From NCBI GenBank assembly GCA_008692225.1, contig VICG01000013.1:124001-188000 (forward strand): a stretch of 64,000 nucleotides of DNA, given 5' to 3'. A model generated the notes under the pieces. That model was given only the letters and a program-made list of their open reading frames with translations. It ran no database searches and had not been told where the DNA came from. Position numbers and translations under genes: made by a program. This DNA is from Monilinia fructicola. Lineage: Eukaryota > Ascomycota > Leotiomycetes > Helotiales > Sclerotiniaceae. Position 1 is the first letter of the stretch; every line of letters starts with the position of its first letter. Positions 11,899-22,897 of this stretch are shown here, piece by piece.

Positions 11899-12224
11899 AT
11901 GTCATATCTACCAGATGAAAGCTACATTATGGAGTTGAAGGAAGTTTTGAAACAGGACAAAAAGTATTCCCAAATCACTTGCTGTGTCCGATGTGATTCG
12001 ACAACGACTAGGGCCAAGACGACCTAACGCGTACACCTACAAAATTATCAACCATGCTTAGCCGGATCGTGGACGATATTGCAGAAGTTGAGCAATATGT
12101 TCTTTGGGCCATCAAGAAGGAAGTGGAACTTCGAAAACAAGAAGAAGATCATAATGCGGCATCTCAATCTGGTTCTTCTGTATCACCCTCAGCGCAGGAC
12201 ATGCGACTAAACGATCAGTTCTGA
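11899..12224 (+). CDS. Small acidic helical protein, two exons, 75 aa
   Basis: The proposed exons 11899-11963 and 12062-12224 join in phase. The acceptor is GCTTAG with a CTAAC branch site about 37 bp upstream; the donor GTATTC is weak. The product begins MSYLPDESYIMELKEVL and continues with IVDDIAEVEQYVLWAIKKEV, a Glu/Lys-rich segment likely to be helical or coiled coil. The tail is Ser-rich. No domain recognised. The start codon follows a TATATA element about 125 bp upstream. The main uncertainty is the donor; without splicing the first exon runs to a stop at 12025-12027. Confidence 0.4.
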
Positions 12225-12663
12225 TTGCTTGGACCCATGAGTTGCTGTATTTCAGCAAGGGCTTGCAGGGGGTTTACTTGAACATTCTCAAAGTCAACGA
12301 AACATTGGAGAATGTGGAAAGAGCCGATATCAATTGATGTGCGAAGAGAAAGAAGGGGGTGGGCGAAATGAGCAGATTTAGGGCGTCCTTTTCTTGATGA
12401 GGATGGATCATTCATTTATGAGGACGTGATACAACTGGTCGAGCGTGGTACAGTCAATTAGAATCAGATTCAAGTGCCCAGAATTCCTCGACCAAGAAGT
12501 AATCATACTGTCCCTTTGACTACCTCACTGAAGGTACCATAAAGATGCCCCCCGAAAAACAAATGATTGAGAACAAGTGATTCAATCGAAGTAACAAATA
12601 TTGATTCCGTAATCCATGTTAGTGATTAATGATACTAGCCTCGAAGACTAATTTAGTAAGGAC
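12225..12663. other. Intergenic region
   Basis: Between two genes on opposite strands whose 3' ends face each other. Nothing recognised. Confidence 0.4.
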
Positions 12664-14182
12664 CTATTTTGCATCAACCCATTCTGCAACGTCATACTCC
12701 CTTCCCTCACCTTCATATATCTCCAAGCCATTATATTGACCCGGTCTCCATACCCTCATTACAGCTTTCCCATTTTCGTTAATAGCTGCGCGGAACATAC
12801 CTCCACAATTATAATCGGCAACTACATGACTCACTGCATCTATCTTCCGGCCATGTTTGTCAACAACAACTTCAAGCTCAATACCAATGATACCCCCTTC
12901 ACCTTCACCTGTCTTCTTCCATCGGTCCCCTGCAGATTTGACTAATTCCCCACCAGGACCAGTGATTTCTGTGATTGCAGCTTGAAGAGAGGTGTTAGGG
13001 CGATATCGAGCAATCGCAGAAGCACTTCGTACGGCTGCGAGACGAAGAAAAGAATCTCCATTTCCAGTACCTGACATGGCAGTGGATCTCAAGTGTTTCT
13101 GGGAGCTCAATCTGGCACTCAAAGCTTCTTCTTCAAGCCATTCTTGGGAGATCGGATCATAAGTTCTCAGATTTAAGCCTGGAAAAACAGTCTGCCATCA
13201 AACCTTTCAACTGATTACCCAATTCAATAATTGGCCCTTGGTTTTGCATCTTTCGACGGAGCTGATGCAAATCTTCCCACGCCGCACGAGATTTTGATGT
13301 ATCTTCCCATTCCTCAGCCCAGAAGCCAGCACCCAGTGTCGGCGTGTCTCCAATTCTGCCGGTCAATTTATTCGTCATACCACCAGTACTTGTACCAGCA
13401 CACAATACACCATCGGCATCAAGACAAACGGCACCGCATGTGCCTTGTGGTATGAATTCAGTGGCATCCCAAGACGCATCTCCCTTTCCGTCTTTCTCCT
13501 TCTTCAACCCCGATATATGTTCATCCCACCTGGCCTGAACGAAGAAGTATTTTTCGTCTACGATCTCTAATCCCCATTCTTTTGCCAGTTTCTCCGCCGA
13601 ATACTTGTGTAGCTGTGAATGCCCTTGCGCGCCATGGATCTTTTTAAATGTTTCCTCTTCAACGCTCATGGGCCCTCTATGTTCTCCATTCCCCCCTTCT
13701 AGGTCTTGCTCTCCTCGTATTAACATTTCGCGAGCAAGCTTTATAGGATTCTTTACATGCTGCAACCCCATAAGTCCCACACCTCTCTTCTTCTTCCCAC
13801 TTGAAACCATTATGGACGCCTCGAGTTCATTGATTCCATCGCGTGTGAAAACTGCGCCATGACCACTGTTGAACAAAGGGTTATCCTCTAATTGTGTGAC
13901 TGCAAATGTAACAGCATCGAGAGCTGTCGTGGTAGAAGAGGAGGTCTTGTGGAGAGGAAAGGAGGATGACGACGTAAGGAAGTAATGAGTATTGGATAGT
14001 ATGCGCAAGAGAGAGTCATGATAGAGCTTATATTTTGCGGGGGGGAGGTTCGCGGGTAGAATATTACCCGCACCACCATGAATGATAATGCGAGGAGTTA
14101 TCTTTTCGGAGAATGTTGATAAGTGTTGTTTCTTCTCAAAGGAGGATTGTGAAGGTTGTTGGTATTTCATTTTGTATTCCAT
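12664..14182 (-). CDS. Isoaspartyl peptidase / L-asparaginase type 2 (Ntn-hydrolase), one frame break
   Basis: Threonine-type N-terminal-nucleophile hydrolase that cleaves asparagine or isoaspartyl peptides after self-processing. Seen: IIHGGAGNILP near residue 32; ALDAVTFAVTQLEDNPLFNSGHGAV, cut here as the family's substrate-side block; and QGTCGAVCLDADG, where the Thr after Gly is the expected autoprocessing nucleophile. A later GRIGDTPTLGAGFWAE block follows, and SGTGNGDSFLRLAA lies in the C-terminal part. The two halves lie in different frames. The switch falls at an A5 run (+ strand 13183-13187); a one-base change in length there joins two halves that both match the family. No intron fits. 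So this is a single gene carrying a 1-bp frameshift, real or an error. The upstream ATG (14182) may be preceded by none other; a second Met is five codons later. Confidence 0.8.
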
Positions 14183-15513
14183 TCTGATGTGAGGGTAGTA
14201 GGTATTAAGGATGGGAGTGTTCGCACAAGTCGGAGATGAGATTGATAGGAGTCAATAAGTTCGATATATTGTGGAATTTGGAGCGCTAACAAGTGTTGTT
14301 TCTCATGAAGATATATCGTCTTACAATTTCTGCATAGGTAGGTATGAATACAAGACGCAAATGTTTAAAAAGGGTCAGCAAGATGAAGATGTTCCCTTGG
14401 TGATCGAAAGGTGCAGGTAACCTCAAGCGAGATGCTTATCGACAGGTTCCTTATCAACTCTTATCGTGAAGGGTGGCTTGGCTTGGCATTACGAGAAATG
14501 GAGACATGGTCGATTGGAGCTTTACCGATCACGTGTCGATGCTAATCTCTGTCCTCCAAAGGACCACAGACGTAAAACATGAGTCTCGACATGACAAAGA
14601 TTCACACAATCTAAAGCCTCTGGTCATTTTGAAATGTGCTGGCTCAGTCTTTCCGGCTATGCTGTATTGGTTTTTCATCTTACAGTACCTACTCAGGTTC
14701 AAGAGGTAGCTCTTCGTTAGTTCGTCGGTGGGTAAAGGAACGCGCAGCCTGGAAAAGATACGGAATTACGTATCTAATCAATCATTTCCCCCTTTACAGA
14801 TTCGACAGCACTCGACTACTGACTAGTCTTCGTTGGCTTCAAGTTCAATAACTCTTGCACCCGGCCCAGAACTGCAGATACTTGGAATCACAAATATCTT
14901 TGTCAAGTGTTGAGGAACAACAGATTTGTTGCATATTTACAAAACTTCCAAAAGTCTCATCTTCACGATTAGAAGAAGTCTCAGCGCCAAATCACAAAAT
15001 CAAAAGGAATTATAAATTCTGGCAATTGTCGCTAGTGAAGACCATCTTGATGATGAAAACTTTTGGAATGCTGCATAGGCACGTGATAAGAGCCACGCAC
15101 ATCCCAGTCCGTTCTGCGGCCTAGATTTGAGGCTAATTTATGTCAAAGGAGCAGGGGTTCTCGGATGAGAACAGGGTTTATGTTGGCTGTGGGTCAATAA
15201 CTACTTCACTTCAGCTTGGAAGGAACAGAAAAGCTGCTCGAAGATCAATAATGAGATGTTATTGGGTGCTTACTTTTTTTTGTTGGTAAAATGTGAATAT
15301 GGTTATCATAGTGATTGAGGGATTTAAATACAGAGATCAGAGGGTTGCATCATAATGCATCAAAGTGGTGCAACATTAGAGCTGAGAGTCAATCAGCTCA
15401 TGGGAGGAGACAGCTATAAGAAGCCTTGATTGTCCAGACCTCTCATTTCTTCCTGATATCAACACAGACATCAACACATCACCTTCCAATACAACATCTC
15501 GAGCAAACACCAA
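14183..15513. other. Intergenic region with promoter of the repeat-protein gene
   Basis: Several short open frames (e.g. 14473-14709, 14855-15124) have no recognisable family. The right end holds the promoter of the next gene. Confidence 0.35.
15415..15420 (+). promoter_or_regulatory. TATA box (TATAAG) of the repeat-protein gene
   Basis: TATAAG lies about 196 bp before the ATG, in front of a leader that contains its own intron (15514-15576: donor GTAAGC, branch GCTAAC, acceptor CTAG). This spacing is usual for a strongly expressed ascomycete gene. Confidence 0.5.
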
Positions 15514-15610
15514 GTAAGCTCCTTGTTATACGGGTTACTTGTATTACTCCTCAACATATGCTAACCTCTGACCTAGACTCACAAACCACAAACCACCCAA
15601 GTCAGTCATC

Positions 15611-16316
15611 ATGGGTTTCGGAGAAGATATTAAAGAGTTCGGAGAGCGAGAAATCCAACAAGGTGGTAACAGTGGCAACTTCGGTGGAAATAGTGGAAAC
15701 GATGGAAACTACGGTGGAAACTCTGGAAATGATGGAAACTTCGGCGGAAACTCTGGAAACTCCGGAAACTACGGTGGAAACAGTGGAAATGATGGAAATG
15801 ATGGAAGCTACGGTGGAAACTCTGGAAATGATGGAAACTACGGTGGAAACTCTGGAAACTCCGGAAACTACGGTGGAAACAGTGGAAATGATGGAAATGA
15901 TGGAAGCTACGGTGGAAACTCTGGAAATGATGGAAACTTCGGCGGAAACTCTGGAAACTCCGGAAACTACGGTGGAAACAGTGGAAATGATGGAAATGAT
16001 GGAAGCTACGGTGGAAACTCTGGAAATGATGGAAACTACGGTGGAAACTCTGGAAACTCCGGGAATTACGGTGGAAACAGTGGAAACAGTGGAAACAGTG
16101 GAAACAACAATGGCAACAGCTTTGGTGGCTTTGGCCAAAATACCAAAGATAGCATTGCAGACTCCGGTAAGCATTCGCATTCAGCAAGACTGTCCTGAGC
16201 AAAACTAACATCTCTTTCACATAGCTGTGGATTCCTTTGCAAGCAAGGAAGGATTGCCTTCTCAATTCGACTCTGGTATCAACAATGTTGTTAATGATGA
16301 AGTCAATAAGTTTTAG
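15611..16316 (+). CDS. Gly/Asn/Ser tandem-repeat protein, 215 aa
   Basis: Exons 15611-16166 and 16225-16316 (donor GTAAGC, acceptor ATAG, phase fits). The N-terminus MGFGEDIKEFGEREIQQGG and the C-terminus SFASKEGLPSQFDSGINN are unique sequence. Between them, about residues 18-170 are imperfect GGNSGNDGNYGGNSGN-type repeats. The DNA shows a higher-order period of 99 bp (same motif GGAAGCTACGG near 15,803, 15,902 and 16,001). No signal peptide, membrane segment or dibasic (Kex2) sites in the repeats. Small fungal proteins with a low-complexity Gly/Asn core and a similar C-terminal tail are known to me as uncharacterised or stress-related; the role here is not established. Strong TATA and leader intron suggest good expression. 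Confidence 0.75.
15650..16110 (+). repeat. Coding tandem repeat, 9/12-bp units in a 99-bp higher-order period
   Basis: Array of GGAAAC/GGAAAT-type units. Larger blocks repeat every 99 bp about three times. It keeps several frames on both strands open, which produces misleading antisense open frames. Confidence 0.85.
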
Positions 16317-18327
16317 ACTTCTAGAGCTGTTTTGATTAATGATGGATAAGCGCCAATATGTCCTGAAACATTTTTGACTATGCATTACACAATCATTCAC
16401 AATGGATCGATATCATTAAAACTTCATAAAAACTGTCTACTTGTGTTTCTCTTGCCAACATCTAGGTTACTGTTATCAAGTATCATTCAAGACTATTTGC
16501 TGGCTCTAGTCTCAACTCAAGTGACGTTGAAAGAAGAATGATGAGATCAATCAGGAAATAATGATACCTGCCAAAATGATCCTATGCTCTGGATCTGTCC
16601 AAGATTCATAATTCTCTACGAGCATCTCTAGTCACCTGACTTTCTTCGAAATTTAGTGGTATCAGATACCCAATTAGCCAAAGAAATTTTAGAAAGCAAT
16701 TGACACTACGTAAATGGGCAGTTTTAGTAAAGTGGTCCAAACCATTCACTTCCTTTGGGAATGCAATATAGCATCCCAATTGTCGGACTTCGCCCTCCTA
16801 CGTCACGTGCCTGGCTCTCCTATCGGCAAAGCACCTTTCTAGACGTGATCCGCTTCAACCCGATGCGCTTCTATAAGTTCATATGAACTCTAATCTATAT
16901 GTGACCATGCATAAAGACTAGATTTGATGTATGTCAAGGACATAATTCACTTCCTACAACTGGTATTTAAAGAGGAAATAGATGGATAAACTAGAACACG
17001 CGGACAAAATGATGTAACTATTGCAAGAGCTCGACGAAGACTTGATATTTCTATCTCTTTCTTGATTTATATCTACCAATACTATAGTTCTACTTGGTAT
17101 GAATATGGCGTGTTGAAGTGTAATGATGTTCACATGATCAATATAAAAGAGCTATACTATACCATCTAACACCTATACCTAGCTGCTATTAGGTCTAATC
17201 GAAATAACGTATTAGACCGCATTGAAGAGGAGTACAGGTAGCAAGTGGATTAATGGTTCTAACGGAATTTCTGTAAGCAATGATAGAAATTGATATGATA
17301 TCCGGGGAATGTATTTTCAGAATAGTCGAGTCAAATTGCATCACATAACACCAAGACTAGTGTATGAACAACTGCAATTATCTCTTGTGAATATCTAATC
17401 CAACAGTAAAGTGTATGATCAAGCTCCAGTCAAACAAAACAGGGATCGAGAAGAGTATTCTACTTCTTTCATAGCCGTAACTAACAAAGCAACAGTATGT
17501 CCAATTGAGAATTTGAGAGAGGATTAACAGAATGTGCTCCTTTTCAAGTTCAAAGCTTCTCATTGGTAGATTCAAAGCACATCACTAGCTTAAGAAGTTT
17601 TCTGAACTACCTTTGTGCAAACTTAGAGACCAATGCGGCGGTCTCGAGTAGGTTTGAAGGAAGACAAATGATCACTCCAAGACTTGCCTAAGAAGACCAA
17701 AATATCTTTTTATTTTGTAATTTCTATAACAATGCAATTCCAACCATTCTTTCTGTCTAATTAGAAATTGTTTTTTGCATGGAAAATTTGTGATGGCATG
17801 TCTGTTCAAACTTTGGATTTTTCTCCCTCGATTCTGCCGCATTGGCATGAACAGGTCGAATGATAGGATCTCCCACAACTGAACTTTTGATTTCCCACTT
17901 CTTGATTCTTTTCAAATCCCTTACAACTTCGATCTTGATCTCTTCAACCACCTCTCTTTTCTTCTTCCATCCATTCCCAATTTCCTTTCTATGATACTCA
18001 GTGCTCTAATGCTCCACGCGTTTATTACCTTCCATTGGTACTTTCACTTGACGAAAAGACAAGGTTGAAGACTAAGAAAGATCGAAGGCTCTCAAGCATA
18101 GGCAGTCAAGTTCTTCTCTTCTTCTCTTCTTCTCTTCGAGCAATGCAAACTCATACCGATGTGTATAATCCTGCCTTTGAAGATCTCAGATACAGAGTAT
18201 CTTCAGATGAACTCTTGATGCACGACTTCTTGAAGCATGACTATGGCAATCCATGCTAAAATGGCAAATCTGCGCCAATTCAAGACGTACGCTAAATGAG
18301 CAATTTAACAAATTTAAGGGAGCTATC
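16317..18327. other. Gene-poor AT-rich region
   Basis: No recognisable gene. Short open frames on both strands (e.g. 17672-17951 on the - strand, 18035-18259 on the + strand) lack family features. Confidence 0.35.
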
Positions 18328-19175
18328 ATGGAGAAATCACGGAGCTTCTCTCTCGTCAAGCTACTCCTATACATCTTATACTTAATTCCAACACCATCCG
18401 GTGCAGGTATTCAGGATACATAGTGTCTCTTCGACCAAACTTCTTTAATGGTACTCGACCAGGCAGCCAAGATGCAACGACAACAGTCGGCTCAAACAAC
18501 TTCATGCAGGTAAGTAATCGAAACCTGTTCTAAGCATTTGGATGCGCTTTCACTACTAACTTAATTCATCAGCCAGTATTCACCTGGTTGTATTGATGCA
18601 GCTGGCATCACTTTCGGCTGCCGATTTCGAAAGTCGCCTTTGGAGTATGAAGGATACTCTGTCCTAGATTGCAAGAGCGGCTCTAAGACGGCAATGTTAA
18701 GCCAGCTCGTGGTGCTTGGGAGGCACATACTGAAGTCGGAAAGATGCCACCATTTGCACCATCTGTCTTGTAAAGATGAGCATAAACGGCGAGTTTGGAA
18801 GCTAGATTGTGCATCTCTGGCCGCTTTCGTGTGCCCCTTGACTCAATCCGTGAAGCTTGTTTTCTCAATCATCTTGAAGCAAATGCAACAATTCAGAAGA
18901 TCCAGGTAAGAGCTTCCACATCCTTAGCTGCGCAATAGAGAATAATAATAATTCAAGACGTTAGATTCGACTGCTTCCGACAAAATATAAGAAACTTTCC
19001 TCTACGTATCTTTCTCGGCCTCGACCAACAATTTCTCAAAAAATCTTTCGACTTGGAAAATCTTCATCACATCGATCCCAAAAATACCCTTTCGAAGTCA
19101 GGTTCTATCCTGCAACACTCAACTCCTTGCCACCAACCTCAGACCATGTACGGATCTTTCGCAAATACATTTTGA
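18328..19175 (+). pseudogene. Possible three-exon secreted Cys-containing protein with an in-frame stop
   Basis: The model is exons 18328-18509, 18573-18905 and 18965-19175. Both introns have canonical donors (GTAAGT, GTAAGA), and the first has a CTAAC branch site. All junctions are in phase, giving about 241 codons. The N-terminus MEKSRSFSLVKLLLYILY is signal-peptide-like. Downstream residues include CSQYSPGCIDAAGITFGC and FDCFRQNIRNFPLRIF. A TAG at 18421-18423 interrupts the first exon. Either the gene is broken, or the TAG is in fact the acceptor of an additional upstream intron whose donor I could not find. No family recognised. Phase-consistent splicing is the main evidence; chance cannot be excluded. 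Confidence 0.3.
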
Positions 19176-19404
19176 AGCGTCAAGACGGTATCGATAAACA
19201 AGTTCGCACGTTTAGTGTTGGCTTCTGAGCATATGATGCGTAATTATCGGTTCAATATCCTCTAACTGCTTAGCGGAGTAGTCCACACACTTCATTATAC
19301 CTTCTCTCTTGGCTGGGGCATGACTATCTGAACACCTGCCCCCGCTATTGTCAGCCATATTGATGGCCATGGTGGGCGTGTAGTCATGCCCAGTATTATG
19401 TCGG

Positions 19405-19715
19405 ATGTCCATCGGCAAAGAGGTCAGACTGGCGGAGTGGGCCCCCGAAGTTTGGCGAGGAATTCTAGACTTTTGTCAATTCGACGCTCTCTGTATCACT
19501 GTTTTGAACCAGCTTACGCCCGGTGCTATTTTCGAGATCGCAAAAAATCCCAGGCCGTCAAATTTAATTCTCCCTATGCCAGAGATGCCAACACGGCTTG
19601 ATGCCGCTCGTTATGGTAAGTGATGCATCTATTTTTGACAAATCCATTTCACTAATATATGACTTTATCTTTAGACTCAAATACTTGGGTATCGCTTGCG
19701 TTGTCCAACCTCTAA
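19405..19715 (+). CDS. Small hypothetical protein, two exons, 83 aa
   Basis: Exons 19405-19615 and 19675-19715. The donor is GTAAGT, the acceptor TTTAG, with phase conserved. The product contains VRLAEWAPEVWRGILDFC, then VLNQLTPGAIFEIAKNPRP, then MPEMPTRLDAARYDSNTW. It looks like real protein, probably the tail of a larger enzyme family, but I could not name it. After its stop the DNA continues with gene-like, stop-interrupted frames and another intron-like segment to about 19,950. It may therefore be a truncated remnant of a longer gene. Confidence 0.35.
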
Positions 19716-19919
19716 GCTCGTCTGTATCCTTCACAAAACCCACAATTGCACCAAAACCATCGGCTTCCCGCCCTCTCCTACGAGAACTGCACTAGATCGC
19801 AGCCCTGCCTGAACTGGCGGCTAAGGTATGTTAGAAACTATCATATTCATGATATATTCTAATCCTGTATAGATATAAACGACCCTGGAGAAGGCCGAGA
19901 AGCCAAAGAAAAAGGCAGG

Positions 19920-20970
19920 TCTGGGTGTGCCGCTCCTCCCCCTTCTACCCCTTTCTCTCGCCACTATTTTCAAACCACCTACTCGCCTCCATCGGCATCA
20001 CCTTCCCCCCTCCCCTCCCTGAAAGGCGAGGGCATCGAGGGGAGATGTATCCAACAAAAGGGGAGACGGATATGGAAACGGAGAAGCAGCGCATGGCTCC
20101 AGTTTAAATCAGGCATCAACCCACCCAAGTACGGCCTGGCGACCGTCAAGCACCCAGTATCCGTGGTGAAAGACCACCATTCCAAGGAATTACCACCCTT
20201 GAGACCTTGGCAGAAGTGTCAAGGTTCCTTCCCGGATGGTGTTACCACAAATAACACCGGGAGAAGGGGTTCAAGAAACTAATTTCGGCGAAAGCCAGGG
20301 GCCGCACATGCGAAATGTGCCCATATCATTCGGGCCATCGCCTGGTCGTTCCCATGGGAGACCCAATGAGAACGACCACTGACGAAGGGCCGGATGGGCA
20401 GTGCCTATGGGGTAAAATGGAGATTGCAAAATCACCATCGGATTGGTGCGTCTCCGATGACGAATAAACCGGGGTCAAGCGACGACAGGATCTCATACAA
20501 ATGATGAATGCCTCCATCCGGAACCTCCCCTGGTCGTTCTCCAATGAGAACATCCACTGATGATCTCTCTCCAGGGGAACGGCCAGAAATGGAGATTGAA
20601 AGAATAAAGTCCTTCGGGGAGCCCATGAGCAACGAAAGAGGGTATCTCCTGCCGTGGGAGATACGAACATGTCGTCTCACCCGGAGGGACCACATCGACC
20701 AGACGGTCCCGGGGCCACCAAGACTTCGAAATGGATTCACGTGCGTGATTGCCTGCCGTGTTCCCAGGCGATGGTGGCCCCCGGGACAAGGAATGGGCCA
20801 GGAACGATTGCGATTACGGTAGCGGATGCGAAGCATTTTCAAACGAAAAATGCCTCGCCGTGCATTTTCACCGAAAGGTTGAGGAGTTGAGAGCCGATTG
20901 TGGCTATTTCATCGAGAGGACAACGAGCATGGCGGCAAGATAGCCATCGACTCTCAACTCCTCATTATCC
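19920..20970. other. GC-richer unexplained block with internal repeats and terminal hairpin
   Basis: Base composition is clearly richer in G and C than its flanks. Two imperfect direct repeats, each running from CCTGGTCGTTC to AAATGGAGATTG, start near 20,341 and 20,528. The block ends with a long inverted repeat (20,881-20,966). Open frames on both strands (to 136 codons) show no family. It may be a non-autonomous transposon or a foreign insertion; no terminal repeats or target duplication were proven. Confidence 0.35.
20881..20966. repeat. Inverted repeat, about 26-bp arms, 30-bp loop
   Basis: The left arm starts GAGGAGTTGAGAGCCGAT and continues to GGCTATT. The right arm reads AGATAGCCATCGACTCTCAA followed by CTCCTCA and is its near-perfect reverse complement. 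It would form a strong stem-loop in RNA or cruciform in DNA. Confidence 0.7.
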
Positions 20971-21986
20971 CTCTTTCGAGTTGACACTATTTTCTTGTTG
21001 GTTATATGGAATGAGTTACTTTTTTATAAACTTTTGTACTACTATTGGAGGGGGTGTAATGATGGAATGAAGTTGATGGATGAAGGAGGGGTGGTATAAG
21101 GATTTTCAGAAGACAAGAATTCAGATTGATTGAAACATCTTTTTGTTGGCTGTACTGTTAGTGAATATTTCTCGTGCGTGATATACATCCGTGTATTACG
21201 TGAATCATCCTCGATTTGTTTGGGTGTCAAAAGGAAGTACCCATCCACTCAGCTTGGAACCTGCGCTTTCTTCTTGAAATTTGAATTCACCACAGTGATA
21301 CAATTCAAGGAAGGCGGCAGAGAAGGGAAGAAGAACTTGAATGATATTGCTCATGCGATTGGAGATAGAAGGTATTGCGCTCGCCATCTTACGGTATATT
21401 GATATTTGTCAATGATCCAAATTTGTTGGTTACACGAGAAAATCCACTGGGTAGAGAGGATGGGTGCATTGTCCAGTATACCTAATCACTTGACACCGAG
21501 GCATAGTATATCAGCAGTTGTTCGTAATGGTACAAGTGGATATGATGATATTGGACTAACGTTGGAATAACTGGGAGTTATGCTTTCATGAGGATAGGTC
21601 ATATCGAGAAGGTAATTGGAAGATATTATATGTAACATAGCCCTCATCGAATTGTAATTTTGATACACAATCATGAAAACAGCCACAGCAACAATATCAG
21701 TGACTGTTGATTTGTATTGTCAACATGCCTTCTTACAATTGTTCAATGTAGTATATAGGCCGTAATTTCTAGAATTGGGAAATGGGCCTTCAATGGTTTC
21801 ACATCTCCATCAAGTAGAAATGTATAAAGAAAGGAATAATAAGCGACTATGGGTAATGGTATCACTTGATATAGAAGGACTAACCTAGAGCGAGTTAATG
21901 GATTGGGCCTAGAGTCTCTCAGCTACCAGACCTATTCCAGAAGATTTCAAACAACATATAGAAAACACCAAGTGAAAATAATGACT
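20971..21986. other. Intergenic region
   Basis: AT-rich; no gene recognised. It includes the 3' flank of the F-box gene on the opposite strand. Confidence 0.4.
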
Positions 21987-22897
21987 TCAAATATACTCCA
22001 AACCATTTCTAGTGGGACCGACTCCTTCTCTCCCAACCCTTTCCCAGAATCTCCTAAGCCCAAGAACCTTCGCCCTCGGTGGCATTTCTCTGCGCTCAAC
22101 CTTCTTCCCCCAAGCGCCTCTCTCTACAGTATTCTCATCCCCGCCTTTTCCACCAAATCTTCTCACCAACCACCTAACCTCAATCTTTCCCTCCTTCGTT
22201 CCCTCAACCTCCCTCTCTTTTTCTCCCACCCTTCCCCTCCACCCTTCCACCCAGGCTCTCAATCCATCCTTCACCCTCTCCCTCTCCACTCTCCTCTTCA
22301 TTTCCACCAGCCCCGGTGCTACCTTCCCATGGCCATAGCATTCTTTTGGTAGCACGTTCTTCTCTACTAATGTCTCAACGGAAGGTCTTTGTCCAAGCTG
22401 CCTGTTCAACTTTATCTTTATCAGATTTCGGCCCAGACTGCGTGCCACGAGCGAGGTACGCGTTATATATATTCGCTGAGTCAAGAGATCTGTGAGAGGA
22501 GCTCGGTGAGAGAGGCGAAGAGAGAGGGCATGAGATGCATGGTGTAGACGGTGGGCATGGAGGAGAGGATCAAGGGAGAGGGTTCGAAGATGGTGAGATA
22601 GCTGCGGAGGGAGGTATCAGTTATTGCTTCTTTAGGGATGGAATATGGCACTAGGGAATTGGGAATTGATGGGACTAGGAGGTGAATATGATGAAAGCAA
22701 ACCTATTAACGTACCCGTGAAGCAATTAACAGGTCGTCGACATCTAGATATGACAGGATTTCCAGAATCAATTCATCTGGAAATTGCGATAAGGTGCAGT
22801 TCCTGCTATCGTTATCGCTCTGATTCTCGTATCGTAGTGTAGAACGATCTGCCATAGCGGTAGTGGCTCTTTCATCGTTTTGTGAAGATATCTCCAT
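21987..22897 (-). CDS. F-box protein with RPEL-like motif
   Basis: Two exons on the minus strand: 22897-22715 and 22601-21987 (donor GTACGT, acceptor CGCAG, phase 0). Residues about 36-60 read LSQFPDELILEILSYLDVDD, a clear F-box, which binds Skp1 in SCF ubiquitin ligases. Exon 2 has LSHHLRTLSLDPLL, then ITRTSLVARSLGRNLIKIKL. This runs into RQLGQRPSVETLVEKNVLP, which matches the RPEL repeat pattern (basic, RP, E-L, I/V-L-P). The tail is rich in Arg, Lys and Glu. This F-box plus RPEL-like layout belongs, as I recall, to a conserved filamentous-fungal family of unknown substrate. Two in-frame Met (22897, 22852) could start it. Confidence 0.75.

Noticed and set aside
15611..16316. Repeat protein as a RiPP precursor for the UstYa-like enzyme
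   Set aside because: No signal peptide and no Kex2 KR sites between repeats; the enzyme lies 22 kb away with unrelated genes between.
15602..16400. Long antisense and alternative-frame open frames over the repeat gene (192, 256 and 260 codons)
   Set aside because: They arise because the repeat unit keeps several frames stop-free; composition is a simple echo of the repeat, and introns and unique ends support only the + frame at 15611.
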